Part shown: piece after piece, positions 1-12,338 of the stretch
How the letters are laid out: every line of letters begins with the position of its first letter
How positions within the stretch are numbered: position 1 is the first letter of the stretch
Translations under genes and position numbers: made by a program
Origin: Epiperipatus broadwayi
Taxonomy: Eukaryota; Onychophora; Udeonychophora; Euonychophora; Peripatidae
Length of the DNA: 64,000 nucleotides
Direction of reading: 5' to 3'
Assembly: GCA_028023455.1 (NCBI GenBank)
Contig: JAQFVV010012446.1
Location: 3,528,501-3,592,500, forward strand
Notes under the pieces: model-generated
What the model was told of the DNA's origin: nothing
Seen by the model: the letters and a program-made list of their open reading frames with translations, nothing else
The model's database searches: none

Positions 1-2599
1 ATGAAGGATAAAATCTTAATTTCTCTTGATTGTTTAACTAAAACTTGCATTTTTAAATATTTGTCTTTATAAACAAAAACATCTTGGAAACAAATTTTAA
101 CACAAATGAATTTTATTTCAAAAAACTAGAAATATGGTGACATTGTTTATATTCTTAGCATTTGAATATAAATAGTTATAAAAGTCTGTTGGAAAATATC
201 TCATAACTAAAAAGTAAAAAATAATATATATATGTTTTATTAAAAATGCTTTTATTTAATTTGAAGAAGAATGTACTCCCCCTCCCAAGAATTTTTTCTT
301 AGACCACAAATTTAAACTGAAAGTGAAGGGGGGGGGGTTAAATTAATTAATTTAATCAATTAATTCAATTAGTATTTTTAAAACTAAGTTAATATACTAT
401 CTCAAATTGTGATCCAATAATTTTTTTTTTTTAGTTTTTAATGCATTATTTCTCAAATTAAATAAAAGCATTTTTTTATAAATATTTTTTATGTATATTC
501 TTTTCCTTTTTCTTTTTTTTTTAAAAAAAATTTCATTATGTATATGTATTTTAATAATATAAAGACTTATTTCTAGATGTTGCCCTAAATGTGATGTGTT
601 TGAATAAATTACGTTAAGGAGTTGCAGACATTACCTTGATGTTGATAAAATCATCATTACATCACAGTATTCAATTGTCTAGCTACCTCTGACCTGATTT
701 AGGGCAGAGACTATTTGTACATATATACCCACCACATATATACAAAATGTTGCACTATTGATTTTTTAAATTAGAATTACAAAAATGAAAATAATTGAAA
801 AATTATCTATTATAATTGTGAATGACCTCATAAATGAATAACATTTTGGAAATACCTTGATAAATTATGCACTTGTTTCATAATTTAGTTTATGTAAGAA
901 ACTGTTTTAAGACAAAGTCATTATTGAATATTTTAATTATATATCAGTTAACTCATATATTATGTTTTGAAAAGCCTTTCAAGCTTTTACATATGGATAC
1001 TAATTTTTGATTGTTTTATTATTTAATGATACAGATTTCCAAATTTACCCAAGAATTGCAATGATATGCAATGAACACTAGAACAGCAGATGTCTTCACC
1101 ACATAAGAACTAGTTATCGATTTACTTTACTTAGTTTTTTCTATCTCCAGTTGTAAAAATATACACATTAAAAAAAATTCTGAGTGCACATATTGTAATA
1201 ATTTTAGCCATATGCCATAGGAGCAGAATTTGAAAGGTGATTAATCTTGTTGACAACAACAAAAAATAATAATGTGAAAATGGAATTATGATAAAAATTG
1301 CAAAAGGATGGAATAGCTAAATTGATATTTCTAGAAGTGGAATCACCTTATCTGTCTTATCACTATTAATCATAATATCACATGAATCTATCATGATATT
1401 TCAAAGTTTATAGGCCTCCAAATTCAATACAAAAGGCAATTTATACTCATCAATTCTTTCTGTAACTTCTTATATTTGGATGTGATATACTATGTCCATC
1501 TTAAGTTTTTTTGATAAAATTGAGCCCAAAGTTCTTGACAGACAAGTCTAATAATTTCAGTAAATATCTTTTATAGAAATGACAGATTGATAGATTTATG
1601 ATTTCTACTTTTTTTCTTTGCCTTCTCTTTTAAATATCACTATTACTATTGAATTCTTACAATCATCTGCATATGTCTTTATCATTAGCTATTTGATATC
1701 AACAATTTCTGTTTTTTCATTTGTGTGTTTTTAATATCTGTAATGATTCATTTTGTGGTGTTTTTTTATTGTTTATAGATCTAATTCCATATTTTATTTC
1801 TCCATATAAAATTATATTCTAAATAATGTTTACATCATTTCATAGGCTACTTTGTTTTCTTATTTTCTTTGTGATTCTTTTCTTGTAATTCTTCCTGATT
1901 ATCTCATCTTTTATTTTTGTTACAGAGATTTTTTATCTTTGAATCTCTTTCTTTTTTAGCTTTCCTTGCAATTTTGCAATTAAATTTTCTTATATCATCA
2001 TTAGCTCTTTTCTATACCATTTTAGAGAATTTCGATTCTAAATGAATTATTGAATACTTTTATATTAACTGGCACTGTTTGTGTATATTTCTTCTGTATG
2101 TCCACATTTAAAATTTTTTAACAATGAATAAGAAATTTGTTCCCATTTAGAACTCAAACTCACATCCTTATGGTTTCCAAGAAAACTCCTTAATAACTGA
2201 ACCAATGGAAATATTACATTTTTAAAATAATTTTTTAAAAATATTGATTTAATTCATACTTAATTAAATTAATAAAAAAAAATCTGAAGGAATCATTACA
2301 TTTGTAGAATAAAATTTTGTTAATATTGATTTAACTCATAATTAATTAAATTAATTAAAATGTCAATACATAAATATTTTTATATAGTAGAGAATCACAT
2401 GATATTTAAATTTAGAATTTGTTTGTTAGAGGTCTTATTTTTTATTTTTACATCTTATTATTAAATTATAATTTTGTTAGATTTTTTTGTAGTTTTAATT
2501 ATTTTTTAAAAATAATATGTAGATGCAACCAAAAAGTAAAAAAATAATATGTAAAAAAAATTTTTTTTGATAGTGCTTTTCTATGGATAGCTGACTAAG
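1..2599. other. AT-rich sequence with no recognised feature
   Basis: I see only A/T homopolymer runs, a short G run near 328-337 and scattered stop codons on both strands. No convincing coding frame, tRNA-like box or repeat boundary is apparent. It is probably neutral intergenic or intronic sequence, or repeats decayed beyond recognition. Confidence 0.5.
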
Positions 2600-2905
2600 G
2601 GGTAGAAAAGTAATAAAGTAATCCATTTCTCAATTAATTTACCATTCTTGGAGGGTATCAGAGATCTTGGGAATCTATACTTGTTGTAGAACAGTTGGAA
2701 ATTGCAGAATAATTGCCATTTCATAAAAGCATTTGAGGCTCAAATAAATTATAAAAATCAAAAAGGCCTCAAATGCTCAGATGAAATAGCAATATTCCTG
2801 CAGTTTCCAGTTGTTTTGTTGCAAGTCTAGATTCTTAGGATCTCTGATGTTTTCCAGGAATGGCAGATTGACTGAGAGTTGGATTGCTTTATTTTTCTAT
2901 TTTTT
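2600..2905. repeat. Foldback (inverted repeat) element, about 140-bp arms
   Basis: The left arm (about 2600-2735) and right arm (about 2763-2905) are imperfect reverse complements. Matching blocks include the region around the BglII-like site near 2664 with its partner near 2840, and the GCATTTGAGG-type block at 2727 with its complement near 2766. The loop is only about 25 bp, so a transcript would form one long hairpin. No open frame is present. It looks like a hairpin MITE or an inverted SINE dimer. I found no clear target-site duplication. Confidence 0.7.
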
Positions 2906-3282
2906 AGTTGGTTATTTGCATAAAGGCATTGTTTGGAAAGATTTTTTTTTTTGCATATTTTTTTTATGTTTAATTTACTAGTGCTTTTTTGCATAAGTCA
3001 ATAAATTTATTGAACTACTGCTTTTTCATTCTTGCTATGTTTATAGTTATTTTTGTAGAGATCTGTTATATTATTGACTATGTTTAAAGAGTTGAGCCAT
3101 TTCAGTTTGTTAATATTTTAAAACCATTTGTAAGTTCTAACCTTGATTTATTGGAATATTTCTGCAAATTAAAAATACCAAATATCACTTGTTCATTCAA
3201 TAGATTTCATCTCTCTAGATTTTCATTGATGCATTTCATCTGCATAACCATCAATGATCATTCTGTGTTGAATCTATTCTAC

Positions 3283-3283
<1 letters not shown>

Positions 3284-3348
<65 letters not shown>
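3284..3348. repeat. (TA)n microsatellite
   Basis: An uninterrupted TA dinucleotide tract of roughly 65 bp. The open frame running through it, ending in alternating Ile/Tyr, is an artefact of the repeat and not a gene. Confidence 0.97.
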
Positions 3349-3349
<1 letters not shown>

Positions 3350-3612
3350 CGAATTGAAATCTAATACAAATTTATTGTACTTTTATTTGGATACTTCCAT
3401 GTCCATTTTCTATTTGTATTTTTTTTTCTTTTAAGAATTAAGGAATGTATAACTTTTTGCAAATTTTATCATAATTGTCACCCAATTTTCAAATTATAGC
3501 ATTAAAATAACTAAGTAATTCATAATGTTGTTTGATATATTCACTATTCAAAAGAATTCTATACATCTATCTAAGTACTTCTGCTTTTTCATCAGAATGG
3601 TAAACATTGTTT

Positions 3613-5524
3613 AATTAAAGACTCAATTAATAAAGAGTTAACTCTTTAACCCCTGATGACGCCATCTTGAATTCAAAATGTTGATAATTCAAATATAGAT
3701 AATTGCACTACATCTCCATGCATTCTTATCACATAGCAAGAAGATATGATGAGCTGCTAATCTCATAAGATAAATGAGCCTGGAAGATCTGCTTAGTAAC
3801 TTGCATCACCAGCGTAATGAGTTTATGGGCTTGACATTTGAGTTTAAGATTCAAGAACCACCATAGACTATGGGTCTTAGATGCTTCATAATTCTTAATA
3901 TTGGAGTCATTTGAGTTTGTTAACAACATGATGTGTGTGTGTGATTGTTCTTTATATGGCTGTTATATCTGAATTATCAATATTTGTTATCATCCATTAA
4001 GTTAAATAACTAATATTGCCACTTTGACTCCACATTCCACACAACTTTTACTTTCACTATTTAAATTCTTTAGTAGTGAAACTCACAACCATTATCCAAG
4101 TTAATTGCCTCTTAATGTTTTCTTTCAAATTCCTAAAAACTGATAATGTCCATTCAACATTAGATAGATCTTTTTCTATATTTATGCTATTTCACTTTGC
4201 CTAAAAGTGTTACAGTTACACACCACACATATAAATAATCTTAGCTTAACATATATGAAATTTAAACAAAGAAGTAATGCAAATCTCCTATGAGCTAAGC
4301 ATAAACTAATAATCACCATCAATTAAATGAAAAAAATAGAATGTTACCACCTTAAGTCAGGCTAATATAGACTTCACACTCCACTTTATAATTGTTAATA
4401 AATGTATGCTTAAATATCTGAACTAAAAGATTAGCTTATAACACTTCTTTTATATACACTTCAATGCAAACAAATTTTCTTAAAAACTTCTTTATTTTCC
4501 TTACAGTTTCGACTGTCCAGCAGTCTTCATCAGAGCTCTAATCTTCTTCTCTGTTTTAATTTTCTCTGCTTTGATTTTAACTAAAAGGTTAGCTGGTGTT
4601 ATTTTTTTCATATATTAATGGGTGATAATTAGTTTATGCATAGTTCATAAGATGTTGCAGTTACTTCCATTATATATATAATATCTAGGCTCTCTTTCAT
4701 TATTAATAATAATATGTCAGTACTACAACAGAGATTAAATATGTTAAATGAACTTCAGTAGACAATGTATTTTTTCAATGCATGTACATCATAATCAGTT
4801 ATTTTTCTAAGAATCTATAAAAGCCATTTTTTGCTAATTTGCAGAGAGTGGGAATGGACATGGGTTTGATCCTGGTATTGTATGATGTGTGAAGTGAGGG
4901 AGGGTGGAAGATGTGGGATTGAAGAAATGTGGTTCATCAAACAAAATGAATATACAATAAACCAAAAATCTAACAGTATTAAAATTATCAAAAAATGAGT
5001 CTCAGATTCTTAACGGAATAACGATATTTACGATACACACCATTGAAAGTATACTCACTTTACTTAAGTTCATTTAACATATTTAATCTCTATTGAAATA
5101 TTTGTATAACTAAATAAAAGATCACTGAATAGCCAGTTGATGCCTTGGTTGATTACTTTACAGCCTTTGAGATATAACAGCCATATAAAGAGCAATCACA
5201 CACACACATCATGTTAACAAACTCAAATGACTCCAATATTAAGAATTATGAAGCATCTAAGACCCATAGTCTACGGTGGTTCTTAAATCTTAAACTCAAA
5301 CGTCAAGCCCATAAACTCATTACGCTGGTGATGCAAGTTACTAAGCTGCCCTTCCATGCTCATTTACTTTATGAGATTAGCAGTTCATCATATCTTCTTG
5401 CTATGCGATAAGAATGTATGGAGATGTGGTACAATTATCTACATTTGAATTATCAACATTTTGAATTCAAGATGGTGACATCAGGGGTTAAAGAGTTAAC
5501 TCTTTATTAATTGAGTCTTTAATT
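3613..5524. mobile_element. Foldback element with about 360-bp terminal inverted repeats
   Basis: The left arm (3613-3977) and right arm (about 5164-5524) are near-perfect reverse complements. Both contain the 16-bp palindrome AAAGAGTTAACTCTTT close to the outer end. Each arm carries a similar 66-codon open frame on opposite strands; the two predicted peptides are nearly the same because the arms mirror each other, and they do not resemble a known family. The 1.2-kb interior is AT-rich, non-coding, and holds an HHR-core-like motif at 4501-4533 on the minus strand. I see no unambiguous target-site duplication. The likely identity is a non-autonomous foldback transposon. Confidence 0.8.
4501..4533 (-). 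other. Hammerhead-core-like motif, family C
   Basis: Read on the minus strand: CTGATGA, an extra A, the hairpin GACTG-CTGGA-CAGTC, then GAAAC followed by TGTAA. This resembles a hammerhead catalytic core with a one-base bulge before stem II. I could not find a convincing stem I, so self-cleavage is doubtful. Related motifs occur at 9935-9963 (-), 10115-10146 (+), 26978-27010 (+), 27926-27960 (+), 35510-35700 (three on +) and 39972-40004 (-). Confidence 0.45.
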
Positions 5525-6094
5525 CAGCTTCAAGCCGCCATATTGAACTTTTTAAAATACTTGCCTGACACACAATTTTCACAATAACTTCAGTTTTAAT
5601 TATGTTAGAGAAAAAACAATTACATTGCTAGAAACTAGAAACATTAAGGAAAACAATAAACATAAAATAAATAGTGATAACTATATAAAAAATAAGGTAA
5701 AAAAGAAATTTTCACATCCGAAATAATTATTATTTTATTGTTTGTTCATAATTTGGAAATTAACATTAACTAAAATTCAAAATACATTTTCAGTGATAAT
5801 TTATTTCTATTCTTTACAAAATTATCTTTCTAAACATGTATAATATGTCTTACCTGAGATAATCCACAGCTTCACAATCTCCAAAAGAAGTCGGATATGA
5901 CTTCTTCATTTTTATCTTGTACCCCAAATGTTCTAAATGTCAAAGGCATCTATAAAGAAAAAGATTCATCCTAATAAAAGATACAAAAGAAATCATCATA
6001 GCAATTGGCTTCTTGTCTGTCTAAAACTAGAAATTGTAGGCTACTGTCTATATCACTATGATAAAATGAGTTTCATCTCTTCATTTTATATTTT

Positions 6095-6200
6095 TTGTGT
6101 ACATCAGTGATGTTTATATTCTTTATGGACACCAGTTATGTTTATATTCTTTATGCATATAAGTGATGTTTATATTCTTTATGCACAGAAGTGATGCTAT
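6095..6200. repeat. Minisatellite with about 31-33 bp period
   Basis: Three to four imperfect tandem copies of a unit built on TTTATATTCTTTATG followed by a variable part ending near GTGATG. The repeat lies in AT-rich non-coding sequence. The following stretch (6215-6370) holds two diverged copies of a segment containing TTGTTAGCTAT and GACTTGAAAA. Confidence 0.75.
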
Positions 6201-7170
6201 CTTATTATATTTATTGTACTACATAGATATAGTTTATTTGCATATAGTGTATTTGTTAGCTATTGACTTGAAAATAATGTTATGAAACATATTGCAAAAC
6301 CAAAGCATGAATCACGTATATATAATTTAGTTGCATACAGATCATTTGTTAGCTATAGACTTGAAAAATGTAAACAAGAATCGGAATTATAACAAATTAC
6401 TTATAAATCATATTATATATACATAAACATAATTAATGATTTTCATAATAAATTATACTTTTTGAAAAACATTATTTTTATAAGTGTAGAACGTTAAAAG
6501 TTACATTAGATATTAATTGTATACGAACGTAAATAACTAACACACACAAATTACAAACTAAAAATAATTAATAAAAATGATAATTTAAATAAAAATATAT
6601 TATAGTTTTATTAAAAAAAAAAAATTAAATGTTACTTACAAAATTACGTTGACCAGCTTCTTTTCACCATCTCTAAAATATAGTACCGGAGAAATGTCAT
6701 CTGCAGCCCCGTAAATTATTTTTGTCTTTTATCACTCCATGATAAGTACAAAAATTATTAAAAAAGACAAAAGAATTAAATACTGTGGTTGATTAAAACT
6801 GCTGCCAAAAATTTAAATTTTAACCAATTTTTTTGAAATAAAGATTTTCAGAAAGCTACTCAGCAACCTTTTAAAAGATCATATTTTCATCTACGTCACA
6901 CTTATACCTTTTACGTCAGTAAAGAAAGAATACAAAACATCATCTGAACACTGGAAGATGCGAGCTCGTAGCGCTCAAAAAGCTGATCAAACAATGTTTT
7001 AAACACTGGAATGACTAATTGCGAAGTTGTAGATTTCTTTCCAACTGTAGTGATTTATCTTAGTAGGGTAGTTGTTGTTTTTCTGTCCTGCCATTGCCAG
7101 AGATGTCATTTCTGCAAAAGTAGCAGAAATATTCAGAGTAGGGGGCCAAAACAAACAATGCAAATTCCAG

Positions 7171-7186
7171 CCACTAGATGGCACTG
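7171..7186 (+). promoter_or_regulatory. CTCF-like site 1
   Basis: CCACTAGATGGCACTG fits every position of the core bilaterian CTCF consensus CCASYAGRKGGCRSYR. CTCF is a zinc-finger architectural protein that binds such sites at insulators and loop anchors. Occupancy cannot be judged from sequence. Confidence 0.55.
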
Positions 7187-7240
7187 TTTACCATGTGTAA
7201 GCACAGGAACCTTATGCCAAGTAGCAGCCAGCACTACTGT

Positions 7241-7256
7241 TCACTTGGTGGCGCTG
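7241..7256 (+). promoter_or_regulatory. CTCF-like site 2 (weaker)
   Basis: TCACTTGGTGGCGCTG differs from the CTCF core consensus at its first and fifth or sixth positions but keeps the GGTGGCGCTG half. It lies 70 bp downstream of site 1 in the same orientation. Confidence 0.4.
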
Positions 7257-7321
7257 TTAGCCATAGGTAAACCGATCCAGCTTACATTGTCTGTTAAACA
7301 GCAACTACCCAGCAATCTATC

Positions 7322-7337
7322 CCACTAGGTGGCGCTG
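7322..7337 (+). promoter_or_regulatory. CTCF-like site 3
   Basis: CCACTAGGTGGCGCTG is a full match to the core CTCF consensus, in the same orientation as the other two and 81 bp downstream of site 2. Flanking bases (TGTTNNCCAT-like after each site) are shared, so the three sites probably arose by tandem duplication of a roughly 75-bp unit. Confidence 0.6.
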
Positions 7338-7923
7338 TTTCTCCATGCTACATGCAGAAAAATTGCACCATTTAGAAGCGATATTAACACTCGCTTCGTA
7401 GGGATGTTTTATACACACATTCTTAAAAAATCATAGCGTACAATGTGAAGGTGTGATTAATATATAAACCACAATTATTTAAATATGGCAGAGGCAGGAA
7501 AGAAAAACAACAACTACCTTTAATAGTAATAATATTATGATTAAATTTATAAATTCTTTGTTTAATCTAATATCTCATATTTTATTGAAAACCAATCATT
7601 TGTTTTTTGGCAATAATTTCTCTCCAATTTCTTATTTGATTTAAAGAAGAGGGAAGGCAGGTGAGTAGGAGAGCTGTGTGTGTATGGGTGGGGGAACAAA
7701 AATAAGTGATTTACACAATGTAGATAAATTTCAAAGAATCATTTTATTTGTACTGTAATTGAAACAAAAAATCTGGAAATTTGGATTGTTCTTTTGTTTT
7801 GTTTTAAAAACTATGGGGGAGGGGAACAGAACTAGCCATTGTATTATGACTAAATTTATAAATTTACTATGTAATCTACTTTTTATTGGTAGATTTTTTT
7901 TCTTTCGGCTAACCATTTTTTTT

Positions 7924-8009
7924 TATATGTTAAAGCGTTGACCAGGAAGCGAACCTGAGCCAACTGCTTGGAAGGTTGCTATACTAACCACTAGGCCACC
8001 ATTTTTTTT
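7924..8009 (-). repeat. tRNA-Gly(UCC)-derived retrocopy, copy 1
   Basis: The minus strand of 7935-8000 reads as a 5'-truncated tRNA-Gly: A box CTAGTGGTTAGTATAG, anticodon loop with TCC, and B box GGTTCGCTTCC. It is followed by an A-rich tail. The flanks share ACCATTTTTTTT (7912-7923 and 7998-8009), a probable target-site duplication. Substitutions in the D and anticodon arms and the missing 5' acceptor strand make it a pseudogene or a minimal SINE, not a working tRNA. Confidence 0.75.
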
Positions 8010-9790
8010 GGCGAACTTTTTCTTTGCATTTTCTAATTGGATTTAAAGAAAAGGGGAAAGGAGAGTGGAGGAAATTAATAAATTTTATATTTAATCTAAA
8101 ACTTTCTACTCTTGCTTTTCATTGACAGGGTCTTTTGTATTATTTATTTTTGCTAATTTTTATTTGTCCTTAAAAAATTTACATTTTCTTTTTTAAAATC
8201 TTGATACATAAAGACTTTTTCTTTTTATATGAAAGGGAACATTTTCCCGCCCCTGCATTCTAATAACTAATTAACTTTTGGGAAATTAATCGATAAAAAA
8301 ATTTGTTTTCCTTGCTTTGGTAGTCATTGAAATAGTTCTTAATTTTTTAAAAAAGTGTAATGTAAATCAAAATTTTGTTTTTTAATTTATTATTATTTAA
8401 AAATCAATCGGTTCATTTTTATTTTTAGTATTTGAATGGCTTTGTATTAAATAGAGCTAAGAATTAATCCAAAAAGCAATTCACCACCCTCGCCAAACTT
8501 TTTAAAAAGCTAAAAAGAAAAAGAAGAAATTTTTAAAGATAATATATATCCTAAGTTGTTTGAATTAGATAATGGTTGCAGTTCAATCATCTCTCCTCAC
8601 TTTTTAAAAAGCCAATAAGAAAGTAAAAATGTTTACAAATTTTTAAAATTATCCAAATTTCCAAAAAATAAGTTGTATGAAATAGATAAGACATGCAATC
8701 CATACTTAACCCCTTTTCATTCTTAAAGAGCCAATAAAAAAGAAAAATTAAAAAAAAAATAAATTAAAGACAAAATCATATTCCAAATCAAATCGTCCAT
8801 TACAAATCTAAATAAAGATTGCGACATTATTTTATTCCCCCCTCTCACTTTATAATTAATAAGCCAATAAGAAAGAATAAATCTACACAATTTTTTAAAG
8901 CTAGAATAATGTCCAAAAAGAAACCTGTCATTTATTAATAATAAAAAAAAAGAACTTTGGAATTCTAAAGCAATCAATTTTGTAAACCGATATGATATTA
9001 GGTATACAACACAACAATGATGAGAAATCCAAAGAAAACTTACAATTGACCTTTTTTAGAAATTGAAAAAAATAAAAACAAACAAATCTGTCAATGAAAA
9101 TTAATAATAACAGGTTTTAGATTACATGCTAAATTTATAAATTAAGTCTTAGATACTATTACTACAATAAATTGCTATTTTTCTAAAGAAATTTTCAAAT
9201 GATCAGGTTAGTCATCCCTGTATTATTTCATGACATCAAATCAATGTTTAAAGAGTTAATAAAAAATGGAAATGTAGATAGCCAATTAGATTGGTACGAT
9301 AGATGTTTAGAATTTGTTCCCATAAGGTTTTTCCTTAGAGAAAATCATAAAGCCTCATTTAATTTAAAGTCTTTTTTTTTAGTGAAGTCTATGTAAATAT
9401 ATATTTTAATTATGTAATAGCTCATTTTATAATATAGCTCTAAACAGTAACTAATTTCATTGTTTTATAGATTTGAATTAAAAATGCTAAACTAATTTAT
9501 ACTATGGAAGTATTTGTTTTTCCTATGTTATTTCCTAAATATTAAAGCAATATTTGATTAAAGGAAACAGAAAGAAACTGTCAGTTGTATTCAATAGGCT
9601 AAACCGAGCAGAAATTTATTTATTTATCCTTCTCCCAATCTGTTAAACAATCCAGAAACCTTTTTCTCCAATTAGCTATTTATTGTCATGTTTTCTTCAA
9701 GAAAGATACTAATTAATAATTTTAGTCATATTAATAAATTATATTTAATGATACAGCAAGTACAATACTTATTATTATTTTGACGTTCTA
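8010..9790. other. AT-rich sequence with no recognised feature
   Basis: There are repeated short blocks resembling CCAATAAGAAAG (for example near 8611, 8731 and 8863), which suggest an old, decayed low-copy tandem repeat of about 120-150 bp. The open frames here are short, rich in Phe/Leu/Lys/Asn codons, and match nothing I recognise. Confidence 0.35.
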
Positions 9791-9808
9791 CAATTTCATA
9801 ATTTTTAA

Positions 9809-10204
9809 CATTAGAAGTATTATTCTTATATTTTCTCCTTTTTTGCATTTCTTCATATATTCATATATATTACTTTTTTTATAATCTTCTCATATACACT
9901 CTGATGCAAATTTTTATATAATCCTTATTTTTCTAACAGTTTTGACTGTCCTGCAGTCATCAGCAGCACTTTGTATTCTTTTTTACATTGCAGTCTTTGT
10001 CAGAGCTTTGTATAACTTTCTTTCTTTTTGCATTTATAAATATAGAAATGTAAAAAGAAAGAAGATTATATAAAGCTCTTATGAAAACTGTAATGTAAAA
10101 AGGAATACAAAGTGCTGATGAAGACTGCAGGACAGTTGAAACTGTTAGAAAAATAAAGAATTTTATAAAAATGAGAGTATATATGAGGAAATTATAAAAA
10201 AGTA
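9809..10204. repeat. Hairpin element with family C HHR-like motifs in both arms
   Basis: About 9860-10030 and 10045-10204 are reverse complements around a centre near 10037. Each arm holds a family C motif: 10115-10146 (+) has CTGATGA, bulged A, GACTG/CAGTT stem and GAAAC; its mirror at 9935-9963 is decayed. ATAATTTTTAA occurs at 9798-9808 and 10205-10215 and may be a target-site duplication, but it is low-complexity. No coding potential is visible. Confidence 0.65.
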
Positions 10205-10215
10205 ATAATTTTTAA

Positions 10216-11656
10216 AATTCTGATAAATTATAAAGTAGCCCTTTAAATTTTCATGAGCATTGGATTTTATTAGTTAGTTATGATTTTCTTAAATAACATT
10301 TTTTATTTATTTTTGAAATGCAGCAATTAAAAAAAATAAGCACAGCATTAGTTAATAAATTAACATATGCATACATTTGAAAATGAAATTATTGAAAAGC
10401 ACAGATCAGTTAATATTTTAATTTTTCATAGTCCAATGGTTTATTTAATTCATGATTTTTGATTTTTTTCTTTTAGAAAATAGCAGTGAAGGCATAACAT
10501 TAAACAAATTTTTTAAAAAAAATTTTTGCAATTGATCTTTAGAAAAATTAGACTTACTTAGTACATCTTATAGAATAGGAATAGACAAACTTTTCTGACT
10601 ATGGGACTTACATATTTTGACAAGATATTTACCAGGTTATATACACAAGATTGTTTTTACTTTCCAATATTTGAGTTACGAGTAGTAGAGAAAAGTATTG
10701 TGTTCATGCCAAAAATTGATTTTCTGTTTTTAACAAACTTTCATGGAATAAGGTTTTAAAATCTGTTTCATACAATTTTAGAAAGATGTTTGGCATTGTA
10801 TGAATTTGTGTGTGTATGTACGTATTTGACCAAATTTTATTCCCTTGATAACATAAGAATAAAACAAAATAATGAATTTTGGTGCCACAATTTTTGTAGA
10901 CCAACTTAGATGTCTATTAATAGCCACAATATCTTTTCACGGAAATTTTTGGTTTGATGCAACTCAAGTCTTGGTTTACTGATAACTCAAAAATTAATGT
11001 AACATGGGAGGGGGGTTAATAAAAAGTTCAGATTCAAAATTTAAGATATTTTTACCTGAAACAATTTCCTATAAAATTCATTGCTTTTAAAATATAGCAA
11101 ATAATCAGCAGAGTTTGTAACTCATAATAATTCTTTGGGCATGCATTTTATGAATTTGATAAGTTATAGAATTACAAACCTAATAAGTTTTGAATGCACA
11201 ATTTTTCAGTAGAATGCATTGTTTTCGAGATATACTAAAGTTCATTATAACAAATATTTTCTTGATAAGTTTTAATATGCATTTTACCAAAACATATTGG
11301 CCAAACTATGTCCAGAATGAAATTTTAAATCTTGAAGCTTTATTTGTGGAAGTCATTGTTTTTGGGTTATATGGAGTTGCTATTTTCTATCAGTGACATA
11401 CATGTTTATATAATTAACATTTTTGTGATAAAGTTTAAAAAAATTCTGATATATATGCACAGCATCGTTGTTATAGAACATTATATTGAATAGGAAAATG
11501 TTAATTGATAATTTCTTACATTTTTGATTGAAGTATTTGATATAAAAATTTATATTTATGCGCTTCATATTTAGTAAAGCAGAAGCAAAGGTAAGTGGTA
11601 AATGCTTATTATTATTTTTTAACAAATGTTTGAATATCTATTTATTTTAAATATTT
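10216..11656. other. AT-rich sequence with no recognised feature
   Basis: I see no tRNA boxes, LINE motifs or clear repeat boundaries. The 68- to 81-codon open frames resemble no known protein and have the low-complexity composition expected of AT-rich DNA. Confidence 0.4.
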
Positions 11657-11672
11657 TATATTGTTGTTCAAA

Positions 11673-12322
11673 CAATTTAAAGTTGTAAATAATAATTTGT
11701 TAAGTGCATACTAATTAAGTAAGTAATATATATTAAGGTTATAACTTTAAGACTATGCGCCTAGATGCAGCACTAGGGACCTCTACAAAGCTCAACACAA
11801 GATTAATGACTTTAAAAAACAAGAGAGGCCATTCTTATCTTCAACCTACTTTTTAATTATATAGGCGAATCTAAAGCATTTTGATTTGAGAGCATGAAGC
11901 TATTAAATACTTCACTGATTAAGTCCACAATTTCTATACAAGCTAACATACACAAAATCTTTCATTTTACATCAAGTCATAGTCTTAAAGTTATAGCCTT
12001 AATATATATTACTTACATAATGAATATGTGCTTAACAAATTATTATTTACAACTTTAAATTGTCTTAAAAGATTTCTAATTATAAGAGCTTCACACTGAC
12101 GATTTCGCATATGTTAGGTTGCATAGAAATTGTGGACTTAATCAGTGAAGTATTTAATAGCTTCAAGCTCTCAAATCAAAATGCTTGAGATTTGCCTATA
12201 TAATTAAAAAGTAGGTTGAAGGTAAGAGTGACCGCTTGTCTTTTAAAGTCATTAAACATGTTAAGATTAGATGTTCCTATTGTTGCTTCTAGGTGCATAG
12301 TCTTAAGGTTATAGCCTTAATA
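11673..12322. mobile_element. Inverted-repeat insertion with 16-bp target-site duplication
   Basis: TATATTGTTGTTCAAA occurs perfectly at 11657-11672 and 12323-12338, bounding a 650-bp insertion. Inside are two nested inverted repeats: about 11671-11760 pairs with 11985-12063, and about 11728-11960 pairs with 12090-12322. The terminal block beginning TAATATATATTAAGG appears three times in alternating orientation. No open frame is present. A related fragment occurs near 57660-57740. The long TSD favours LINE-type insertion of an inverted-dimer RNA over a cut-and-paste transposon. Confidence 0.75.
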
Positions 12323-12338
12323 TATATTGTTGTTCAAA

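Larger units (their letters stand above)
6880..7400. promoter_or_regulatory. CpG-richer island, candidate regulatory or insulator element
   Basis: Against the AT-rich background this block is visibly richer in G, C and CpG. It contains two ACGTCA (CRE half-site-like) motifs near 6893 and 6913 and three CTCF-like sites (listed separately). Overlapping open frames of 61 codons (-) and 105 codons (+) cover it but resemble no family I recognise, and their mutual overlap suggests neither is real. A distal enhancer, insulator or non-coding first exon are the alternatives I cannot separate. Confidence 0.4.

Noticed and set aside
7011-7328. 105-codon plus-strand frame over the CTCF-like cluster
   Set aside because: Overlapped by an antisense frame and full of the repeated non-coding motif. 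No domain is recognised.
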